From assembly GCA_036873755.1 (NCBI GenBank), contig JAVTVY010057047.1, forward strand, positions 186,001 through 250,000: 64,000 bases of DNA, in the 5' to 3' direction. This document shows positions 24,009 through 32,880 of the stretch, piece after piece. A model generated the notes under the pieces. It was given only the letters and a program-made list of their open reading frames with translations, searched no databases and was not told where the DNA came from. Numbering within the stretch: position 1 is the stretch's first letter; the number at the start of each line of letters is the position of its first letter. Origin of the DNA: Hanleya hanleyi (Eukaryota; Mollusca; Polyplacophora; Lepidopleurida; Hanleyidae). Made by a program: the position numbers and the translations under genes.

Positions 24009-24210
24009 AGTCTTAGGGCATAATTGAGAACTGTTGACCGCTTCTCTCTTACAGGAAACTAGCCTATGTTTATGTATACTACGATTGTCTTTTTGAATTT
24101 GGTGCTAATACTGTTATATGGAATATTGAATAGATATTTGGATTATGGACGCGGATATTCTTAAATGGACGACGACTAAATTATGAATAACGGACCAGAC
24201 GCTTGTAATC
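24009..24210 (+). repeat. PLE 3' copy, 5'-truncated
   Basis: Begins at GAACTGTTGACCGCTTCTC and ends ACGCTTGTAAT at 24,210, the expected 3' terminus. Confidence 0.8.
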
Positions 24211-25335
24211 CAGTAATATAAATCGAGAAAATGCCCCAAAAAGTGTATCCTCGTGGAAATGAATATAAATGTTGACGAATTTATAAACGTTGATAAATGG
24301 GATCGAACTTATACTAAGTTATACTGAGTAGCGTGATTTCATGATGATTTCAGTTGGTTTTAAAAAGATTTATGTTGAATTCGTCCATTAAGACACGATT
24401 ATTCTTTCAGATGTCGAACTAATTTAAAAAAGGGGATTCATATTCACCGTCTTCGTCCAGGTGAGACATATCTCATTGCACATTGTATTTTTGTTGATGT
24501 AAAGTATCACTGCGACGCCCCCTGGCTCAGGCGCATCACAGCCTTACAAGTTGCTGTATACGCTAAGCCGATATAGTTTCAAAATGCAACAGAGCTTGAG
24601 CACCTCCCTTTAAAGCTGTTCAGTTTTCACATTATTTCAAAATAGCGTACACCATTTCACAACAGAATGAGCTAAGTTTAATTTGTTATTTTGGATCATG
24701 TCATTCCACGAGTCACACTCGTGTTCGCTGCATGTCATCATGCGCGCGACAGGTTGGCGAGTTCTCAGCGATGTGACGACATGCTAGGCTGACAAGATCA
24801 TTTTGAATGCGTAATCCGTTTGAAGTCTCTAATCATCCAGATCTATTGCAAGAAATAAGCAAACATAGGGAAGAATCCATGCAGATATTCCAAAAGAATG
24901 ATCAAACGTTTACTGTCGAGATCTGACGGGATACGGTACTCAAAATGGCGGGCTGGCTCGATTCGCCAAACAAAAATGATGGACTACGACCGCTACGACG
25001 TGAGTGCTTTATAAAAAATTTGAAGCTCAAAACTGTCGAAATAATGCATTGTAAATCATTGCTGCTTGTGTGGCTATTGACAATTATAGTTTGCAGTCAG
25101 ATGCATGTATCTGGATAAAAGGATCGTCTTGCAGATATCGATGTGTTGTTGCACTTGTAAACATAGTATTTCGTAGTAAAGTTTTATCAATAGGAAAAAT
25201 AGTTCAGTGACGTCACGACCAAGCGTAGTAATTTATTTTCTCACGCTACATGTATTATCCAATCAGCGTGTTTGAAAGTGTTATTCACCTAGGTGCATAC
25301 GATAAATATGTCATGACCAAATGTTCCTAATAACA
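24211..25335. other. No feature recognised
   Basis: No shared repeat or coding segment seen. This is one of the longer stretches of the window without identifiable transposon sequence. Confidence 0.5.
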
Positions 25336-25410
25336 CCGCAGTTATGTGATAAAGCTGAAATATTGCTAAACACGATCTTAAACCTTCATTCTCTCTCTCT
25401 CTCTCTCTCC
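25336..25410 (+). repeat. LINE-RNH 3' tail, ~70 bp
   Basis: GATAAAGCTGAAATATTGC, ACGATCTTAAACCTTCATT and a run of CTCTCT. A PLE coding fragment follows directly. Confidence 0.75.
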
Positions 25411-25800
25411 CAACTTTTGTCCAATTTGTTAACAAGAGCCATGCGTGCAGTTCAATCATTTTGGGAGAGTTCATTAATAATATCGGTGTTCAACCAAACT
25501 TGTCACGGGTATATTAATGTCAGAAGCCATCGGGCTATCGTTAGTTCTTTCTACTGCGCGCAAAGGACATCATTCTTGGGATGTTTCTATCTTTATAGAA
25601 TTGCTTCAATTTCTCATATGTGACAGCGTATACAAACAGCGTAGTTATCCTATTTTGTGTACCACATTTGCCAGATACGGTTCTCGTGTGAATAAGCTTA
25701 AATTCAGAAATTGTAAAAAGATAACCATTCCAAATTCCGTTACTTTTAAGTCACAAAACGCTATATTGACGATCTCGTAGCACAGGATACTGCCTATATT
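25411..25800 (+). repeat. PLE RT fragment, diverged
   Basis: Reads LLTRAMRAVQSFWE, then SHRAI and HSWDVSIFIELLQFLI, matching the PLE palm region before motif B. It is broken afterwards and lacks the catalytic YIDD. Confidence 0.65.
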
Positions 25801-25852
25801 CAGTGGAGCACACCTGGCAAAGGAGGTGTTATACCTAGTTCGGGGTTATTAA

Positions 25853-26184
25853 TCCTTAACTCACGAACATTTACTAAAAAAAGACAGTCCCAAGGTGTAT
25901 TCCATGCCACGAAGATCTCGCAGTGAAACATATTCTTATCGACTGTATAGATTTTAAGATTGTAAGAGATGCTTTTTATCGAGCAGCTACTTTAGAAGAT
26001 CTTTTTAGTCAGGTGAGAGAAGCGTGTATCTTTATTTGAGAGAAATCTGTTTGTTGTATAAGTTTTAATGTTTTAAGTTATTAACTTGAATACTTAGAAT
26101 TTTGTTTGATCGTCGCTATATAGCTGAAATATTGCTGAACGCCACGTTAAACCTCAAATCTCTCTCTCTCCTTATTGACCACGT
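25853..26184 (+). repeat. LINE-RNH 3' end
   Basis: Starts with TTAACTCACGAACATTTACT (the LTHEHLLKK codons) and continues through ILIDCIDFKIVRD-like coding to the terminal TATATAGCTGAAATATTGC and CTCTCTC tail. The coding end is partly in frame. Confidence 0.8.
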
Positions 26185-26985
26185 GCCAGATACACCTTGG
26201 GAATGGCTCTTTTTTTTAGTAAATGTTTGTGAGTTAATCGTGTATGGCCGATACTACATCACCTGGTCATGGTTTGATCGAAACATTTCTGGCTGTTCAG
26301 ATGAGTATAGCCTGCAGTATTTTTGAACTCAGGAAGTTTGTTATTATTCACAGCATCCCATAAGGATTGAAACAGCCGTCTCACATAAGTACAGATAGAG
26401 GGTCTGAAATCGCTATATTCGCTATATGGGATTCCAACAGGATCAACCTCATCATCTAGGGCTGCCTTATCCATTCTATCAGCCTCAGTATTACATTTGA
26501 AGCCAACGTGGCGAGGCACAATAAAAAACACAATATCAATCTGTTGATCAAATCTAGTCATGTAATTCTAGAATATTCAAGATTGTGGGAGGAGTCGAAG
26601 GTCCGCTTCTAATCTTATCTTAATTTGAAGGCATGTCAGTGAATCTGAGAATATAACATTTTTTTTCCTTTTAGTGGAACCAACACTTTCCAAAGTCAAC
26701 AATATTGCTTTTGCTTCTGCAGTGAATATCGAACTGTACCTGGTAGTCGACAGGTTTTAGTTTTGGAACTAAAGATAGTAGCACATGCTACTCTCTCACC
26801 ATCTTTAGAACCATATGTATAAATAGTCTGATGTGATCTGTAATTTTCTCCCAGCAGACCAAATTCTTGTGTATACAAGAGCTGGCTCGTGTCTGCTTTT
26901 TTATATTTCGTTAGAGAAATATATACTTCTGGTTGAGCTAACTGCCATGGTGGAATGTATTTCTGTACCCTCGTACTGCCATAAT
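26185..26985 (-). pseudogene. LINE-RNH RNase H region
   Basis: Minus-strand frames give PPWQLAQPEVYISLTKYKK, YRSHQTIYTYGSKDGERVA (RNase H first Asp changed to Tyr in YTDGSKDG) and VPRHVGFKCNTEADRMDKAA (the second half of RNase H, with PSHVGI.GNEKAD-like text). They end with the LRKLFQSLWDAVNNNKLPEF coding end. Frameshifted between segments. Confidence 0.8.
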
Positions 26986-27300
26986 AGATTCTAGAGATAT
27001 TTAAAGATATTTTATTATCCTTTCGAACCAGACCTGAAGTAATTAACCTGACACGAAAATTCGTACAATATTTCATTGCATCTATTTGTGAAATCCTGGA
27101 GTATAGAGCTTCACAAAGACGAAATTGCATGTTAGGCATATTTCTTGTTTCTTATTTCATGTAGCACGACGTGAATTCTGTTTATACACACCTTTTGCAC
27201 ACCAAAAGTACAATTATGTATAGCCATACTTGAGCGAAACAAGCTTCATGGTTCACACCTTGTAGATGGAGTATGGTTAGCCTTTAGATCAACCTTTTTT
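26986..27300 (-). repeat. Family C repeat
   Basis: Contains AGATATTTAAAGATATTTTA and the minus-strand text FRLCEALYSRISQIDAMKY, which recurs in recognisably similar form at 50.26-50.54 kb (MRFGLCEALRSRFPQRDAMK). The shared protein-like text suggests a decayed ORF of an unidentified element; I cannot name it. Confidence 0.55.
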
Positions 27301-27322
27301 GTTATAAGTGCCCACAAAAGTT

Positions 27323-27559
27323 CAGCGATACGGATTTGATATTTTTGGAACATCATGTTGTCTTGCCGGCATCATTGAAAACTGTTGACCGCTTCTCTCT
27401 TGCAAGAAACAAGCCTATGTTTATGTATACTATGATTGTCTTTTTGAATTTGGTGCTAATACTGTTATATGGAATATGGAATAGGTCTTTGGATTATGGA
27501 CGCGGATATTCTGTAATGGACGACGGCTGAATTATGAATGACGGACTAGACGCTTGTAA
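27323..27559 (+). repeat. PLE 3' copy, 5'-truncated
   Basis: Begins at CAGCGATACGGATTTGAT and ends CGCTTGTAA at 27,559, next to a family C repeat. Confidence 0.85.
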
Positions 27560-27776
27560 GCAACAGTCTAAATGGCCAATGCCCTGGTAAGCATTTCTTG
27601 GCGTGCGTAAGTCACTGAAGGAGGGTTAGTGTCAAATCAAGATGAAGCTAGATGACCATGTCTGGAAAAAGGTTACCTCGGTGCATCTCATGGACGATCA
27701 TTTGGGATACTTGAGTTTCCAATCATGTAAGGAATGTATGGGTTTCAGAGATCAGAGAATATTTTTTTATCTAAAT
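27560..27776 (+). repeat. Family C repeat, left of the array element
   Basis: Contains GACCATGTCTGGAAAAAGG, GACGATCATTTGGGATACT and ends TTATCTAAAT at 27,776. The same sequence runs uninterrupted at 49.84-49.98 kb, where TATCTAAATG is followed directly by TTGCTGCCAGGG. That copy serves as the empty site for the element inserted here. Confidence 0.75.
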
Positions 27777-30120
27777 GGCAGATTTCATTGTAATGGGTAC
27801 CAATTGCTGTGTTTTCTTTTATACAACTCAGACGATTGAAGAACTTCAAGAATAAAGCTGAGTATATGTCAAATTTTAGCTTATGGGTAGTAGATATAGC
27901 ACATATAATAACACTGAGATATGTGACCAATTTGAGAATATAATGGAAATTAAATTTTTAAAACCTGTGTTTTAGGACAGACAAAAATCCCACCAGTTTT
28001 GGAAGGTGAATTAGTTACGCATAGAACAAAAGAAAACTGTATTATTTTTTCCACTGAAGTATCCCATAATAAAGCTACAGTGTTGAAGTTTGATCTTAAG
28101 TAGACCACTGGTAACCATAATTTACAGGAAAGCCAGAAGATTAAAATGTTTGGTCACTAACTAATATCACTTGTGTCTGTCCACATTCGATGTAACATTA
28201 GCAACATCAAAAATATATGAAAATGTGTTCTAAAACAGAACCATAATATGATTGAATGATTTTGTTATAAAATTGTCCACGGTTGTGGCTAATTTGATGT
28301 CCGTATGTAGATAAAATATTTTGAATTTCAACTGAAATCAGCATACAGAATGTCGCTAATGTTTCGCCTTGCAAATGTCTGTCCAACTTTGTGTAACATT
28401 AGCAACATCACAATTATTCTCCAGTTTAAATATCAGAACCTTTAGAGAGCCTTTTATCCCAATTCTTGGTTTCTAATATAACAGTTCAACTTCTAAAACA
28501 GCTGCGAGCATTGAAAATTTCAACTGAAGCTTCAAGAATCTTTTTTTCTCTTGTCTGTCCACAATGTGAAACATTAGCAACATTGAAACATTAGCAACAC
28601 TACCAATTATAATTTTTATCTATTAAAAATGTTAATAGATTATTTGGGTCAGTAAAACCTGACAGACCATCTACATTGTGATAAAAACACTTTTAATTTG
28701 GATTATTTTATTTTCCTGCCCAATATCAGTTGAAAACGTGCCTGCGGGATGTGGACAGACGTTTTATTGCTAATGTTACATTTGTCTGTCCACATGTAAC
28801 GTTAGCAACAAATGGAGAATGCCAAAAATAATGTACTTGCATAATCAGTTTACTAAATTGATAATGAAAAGAACAAATAGATGAAACTGTGATAATTATC
28901 AAGGTAAAGCTATCAGCAAAATCAGTTGCTTTTGATGAAATAAAAGCAAATGAAGACAAATGTCTGTCCACCATGTCTGTCCTGTAACACCGATTTTCAC
29001 TAAAATTTCTATATAAATTGCTACAATTCAGTAAATATGCAGATGAGATGAGTTTCCTGCTTGTTTTTCTTCAAGAAACCACAGCCTTGATAGCTGATTC
29101 TGTTCTATGCGAGAAATATTTTCTTTTTAAAACGAGTCTATGTTGCTAACGATTCCAAATGTCTGTCCACCTGTAACATTAGCAACATACTTTAATGTCC
29201 ATTTGTTGCACTACCGAATCCTCTGGGACATAAAGAAAATAATGGATCATCAATATATCTTCAGAGTTATCATTTTAACATATTAAAGTTGGCCATTGTG
29301 TCCCATAAATCTATTGAACAGTTGTTAATTGTTGTCACTTACACAAGCATGTCTGTCCACATGTAACATTAGCAACACAATTTTAACCAAAAGAAGGAAA
29401 TTTTCTCATAGTAATATTTAAATCAAGATGTCAGCACTGAATTGTTTAGGCTTATTTGTGTATTTACATTTAGATATAAACTTTGGAAAGCAGATAATGA
29501 TGATAATCATTAACATATATTTAATTTTAGGAAATTAATGTTGCTAATGTTACACAATGTCTGTCCACATGTAACATTAGACACAACAATAACTTTCTTC
29601 TAAAATCTTAACGAATCGGCAAATAGGTGAAACCTGATTGAATTTATGGAATACAAATCTAGGCAAATCAATATCTTTAGCTTGGTGGTCAAAATTATAC
29701 TTGTTGCAAACAGAGAAAAAAAAGTTCGAAAACCGGTGTCTGTCCACCACTCAATGAAGCATTGTGCACTTCGTTTTCATCTCAAATTTATGCTTTATGA
29801 CTCCAAATCATCTATTTAAATATTATAGGTCTTATAATGCATTCCAGTTTGTAACTATGTTCAAAAGTTTTTAACTTTTCATAGTTTAACTGGCAAGAAG
29901 TGAGTGAGTTGTTCTGCCATGTTAATATTGAGCTAAATTGACCAGGTTGGACAAAAGTCCTGAGATATTTGATTTTGGGGTATAAGTTATCCCATTATTA
30001 TTTGATTTAGAATGTTAAGATCTGTAGTCATTTGAAAACTCAATTATCTTGTAACATTGTTGAATTTTTTTTTTTGCTTTTGAGTGGGACAATTTGGCCC
30101 CTATTATAATGAAATCTGCC
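27777..30120. mobile_element. 2,344 bp non-autonomous element with inverted ends
   Basis: The left end GGCAGATTTCATTGTAATGG and right end TTATAATGAAATCTGCC are inverted repeats. The similarity continues imperfectly for about 30 bp (ACCAATTG versus CCAAATTG on the other end's strand). It is flanked by AAAT at 27,773-27,776 and 30,121-30,124, a 4 bp target duplication. The empty site is visible in family C at about 49,970 and 52,460. The interior is AT-rich with no transposase-like frame, so it must be mobilised in trans if at all. A 4 bp duplication is compatible with several superfamilies (for example Sola or Chapaev groups), and I cannot choose among them. The interior holds the spaced motif array described separately. 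Confidence 0.8.
28174..29750 (+). repeat. Spaced ~27 bp motif array, ~195 bp period
   Basis: A two-part motif, TGTCTGTCCACA followed by TGTAACATTAGCAAC, starts at 28,174, 28,376, 28,552, 28,783, 28,961, 29,160, 29,350 and 29,558, and as a first half only at 29,737. Start-to-start distances are 202, 176, 231, 178, 199, 190, 208 and 179 bp (mean about 195). The intervening sequences do not resemble one another. Inverted second halves (TTGCTAATGTTACA type) lie at about 28,353, 28,766, 29,141 and 29,539, usually just before a forward copy. An inverted first half (TGTGGACAGAC) lies at 28,750 and a weaker one near 27,975. At 28,552 the second half is repeated. Confidence 0.85.
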
Positions 30121-30544
30121 AAATGTTACTGCTAGGGAGAAGACCAGTATTTGAGTCTTAGAAACAGATTTGAAGGTCATCGAATAATCAAATCAACAGA
30201 ATAAAGGAAGCCTTCATCCACGTGTGCCTTTGAAGAGAGATATACCAGATATACAGACCACAGTTATCAATGTACCCTTGCATATCACGACCCTAATTGT
30301 TATTCAGGATTTCGATATCCTTGTATTGTGTACCCTAGTCTGGAGCTGGATAAGCCGTGTCATATTTCAAAAGACTCGCATACCATACCGAGTTCGTGCT
30401 GCCAAAATAGCTTCTAGAGATATTTAAAGATATTTTATTATCCTTTCGAACAACACCTGAAGTAATTAACCTGACAGGAAAATTCGTTATATATTTCATT
30501 GCATTCATTTGTCGACTCCTGGAGTCCAGTTGTGAGCCTCACAA
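30121..30544 (+). repeat. Family C repeat, right of the array element
   Basis: Resumes family C at AAATGTTACTGCTAGGGAGAAG and runs through AGACCAGTATTTG, ATCGAATAATCAAATCAACAG and AGAGATATTTAAAGATATTT. This corresponds to 49,970-50,420. It completes the copy split by the 2.3 kb element. Confidence 0.75.
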
Positions 30545-31712
30545 ATTACAAGCGTCTGGTCCGTCATTCATAATTCAGCCGTCGTCCATTAAAGAATATC
30601 CGCGTCCATAATCCAAAGATATATTCCATATAACAGTATTAACACCAAATTCAAAAAGACAATCATAGTATACATAAACATAGGCTTGTTTCCTGCAAGA
30701 GAGAAGCGGTCAACAGTTTTCAATGATGCCGGCAAGACATCATGATGTTCCAAAAATATCAAATCCGTATCGCTGATCAGTATTCTTAATCCATAATATT
30801 CGTTGTAAAGTCGTCACGCTTTGATTGTGGCTGTTCATATGAGTATCATGAGGATCTTGATGTACATGGGTTCATACGGCCCCTAGCCCAGGGTTAAGCG
30901 GAATTAGACACAAGTTACGAAACGTAACGCCATAGATCTTGCGCGCTACGCTCGTATTTTGCTATCAGCATGCGATATGTATCGCCAAATTTGAGAAACT
31001 TTGAGTGGAGGCGCTTGGTGGTGTAACCCGGTTTTATAAGTTTCTGCACCAGTGTTTTGTGACGTTGATTAAAATCGTCATATTTAACACAGGATCTAGC
31101 AAATGCTACTAGGCGTGATATGTATACGCCATATGCAGGTCCCACTGGAATATTACTGTTCAGAAAGGGATAGTTTACGATGTCGAAATTGTAATCATCT
31201 CTTTTGTCATACAATCGACGAGAGAGAAGGCCCGCTTCATTTTTATAGAGATATAGGTCTAAATATGGTGTGCCTGTAGGGCTATCTGTAGTTTCCTTCA
31301 AATCCAGTGAAGGTGGATATATATCCTTCACTGCGTCATTTATACAGCGATTATCCACAGCGAGAAGATCGTCTATATAGCGTTTGTTGAATGAAAAGGA
31401 ACGGGCTTCGAATGGATCGGTTTTTGAAAGCGCCTGCATATAGTCATATTCATAAGAGAACAGATATAGGTCAGCCAACAGGGGTGCACAATTAGTACCC
31501 ATTGGAATACCTATATGCTGTTGATATATTGTGTTGCCAGATTTCACATAGATATTTTTAATGAGAAATTCAAGCAACTCTATAAACAAAGAAACATCCC
31601 ATGAATGATACCTCTTGTATGTAGTAGAGCTAAAGAATGCTTTATGGCTTCCTACATTAATATATCTACGATCAGTTTTCTTGAACTTAGACGGTCAATA
31701 AGATCCTGATGA
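30545..31712 (-). pseudogene. PLE copy with 224-codon RT frame
   Basis: The longest undamaged PLE RT C-terminal frame on this strand (31,589-30,915). It has FIELLEFLIKNIYVKSGN, then HIGIPMGTNCAPLLADLYL (motif B), then KRYIDDLLAVDNR (catalytic YIDD) and SPTGTPYLDLYLYKNEAG. It ends SAQDLWRYVS with a stop and has no endonuclease domain. The 3' region is complete to 30,545, except that a CATCTAAAGAATGATG-like segment is missing near 30,815. The 5' part is truncated near 31,712 after a small deletion in the LSSLI region. Confidence 0.9.
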
Positions 31713-31990
31713 AGACCAAATTGCATGTTAGGCATATTTCTTGTTTCTTATTTCATTTAGCACGACATGAATTCTGTTTATACATATCTTTGCAGACCAA
31801 AAGTACAAGTATGTATAGCCATACTTGAGCGAAACAAACTTCATGGTTCACACCTTGTAGATAAAAAAAATAGTGCCCATAAATATAAACGCCAGTCCAA
31901 ATGGCCAATGTTCTGGTAAGCTTGTCTTGACGTGCGTAAGACACTAATTGAGGGCTAGTGTCAAATCAATATGACATAATTTGATTTGCA
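31713..31990 (-). repeat. Family C repeat
   Basis: Minus-strand text AQVWLYILVLLVCKDMYKQN resembles CFAQVWLYIHVLLVNKGEY at 50.4-50.5 kb. The DNA block TTAGTGTCAAATCAA is also shared. Confidence 0.6.
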
Positions 31991-32192
31991 CCGGGACATA
32001 TTATCTACATGTAGGCCGGGATGTCAAGCACCTTTCTACATGTGGGCCGAGATATCAAGCACCTATCTACATGTAGGCCGTGATATCCAGCACCTATCTA
32101 CATGTACGCCGTGATGTCAAGCACCTATCTACATGTAGGCCGTGATATCAAGCACATATCTACATGTAGTCCGTGATATCAAGCATCTTTCT
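31991..32192 (+). repeat. 31 bp minisatellite, ~6 units
   Basis: Units contain CACCTATCTACATGTAGGCC and GTGATATCAAG with minor variation. The phrase TTGTAGGCCGTGATATCAAG followed by CACCTTTCTTC occurs once at about 50,850 within family C. The array therefore grew from a family C sequence. Confidence 0.85.
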
Positions 32193-32239
32193 TCAAACAT
32201 TCAATGTCTGCAAACGTGTAATGATGATCTTAATCATTT

Positions 32240-32478
32240 CGTTTCTGAGATACATCATTCTACAGATGACTTTACAGAGAAAATCATCGATACGGATTTG
32301 ATATTTTTGTCTTGTCGACATCATTGCAAACTGTTGACCCATTTCTTATCTAGACTATGATTGTTTTTTTATTAATTTGGTGCTACTGTGGTTATATGAA
32401 TTAGGTCCTCCTGTTATGGATGCGGAAATTTTTAATGGATTACGGCTAAATGCTGAATGGCGGAGTAGACGCTTGTAT
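32240..32478 (+). repeat. Diverged PLE 3' copy
   Basis: CTGAGATACATCATTCTACAG, quoted up to CATTCTAC, starts in the module end. GATACGGATTTGATATTTTT and AGACGCTTGTATTT mark the middle and the end. Several deletions relative to other copies. Confidence 0.65.
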
Positions 32479-32880
32479 TTTAGGTACAATTCTGTATCGT
32501 TTGTGGGTAAGTAAGCAAAAGCACAGGCTTTTAACATACAGTGCGACTGGGAATCAGAACATTTCTCGGGGTCGGCAGGGGTTTCAGATTTGGCGTTCAG
32601 TTGGAGATATGCTCGCAACCAAAGCGAGAAGGCTTGATTGATCAAGATCAGGGTTAGGTGTAATTGTTATCAGCTCCCTGTTGTATGTGTTTATTCTCCA
32701 GTTCGTACCAAGAGAAATTTACGTACGTGTGCTCACCAAACTACATGATTGCAATCCAGGAATTTCTAGGACACCATAAGCCTACCCAATGTGACGTGTA
32801 TGCCAAGAACATTTTATCTACAACTTTGAAATTTGGAGCGCCCATATCAACACGTAACGGCACAACACAGCGCTTATAAG
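32479..32880. other. No feature recognised
   Basis: No domain or shared repeat identified between the PLE tail and the CR1-like LINE. Confidence 0.45.

Noticed and set aside
24211..25335. Hidden exons in the long transposon-free stretch
   Set aside because: I tried to pair open segments with splice sites but found no chain with consistent phase or recognisable protein text.
28174..29750. CRISPR array
   Set aside because: The geometry is only superficially similar. Spacers are 150-200 bp, some repeats are inverted, the host is eukaryotic, no cas genes are present, and the array lies inside a TIR element.
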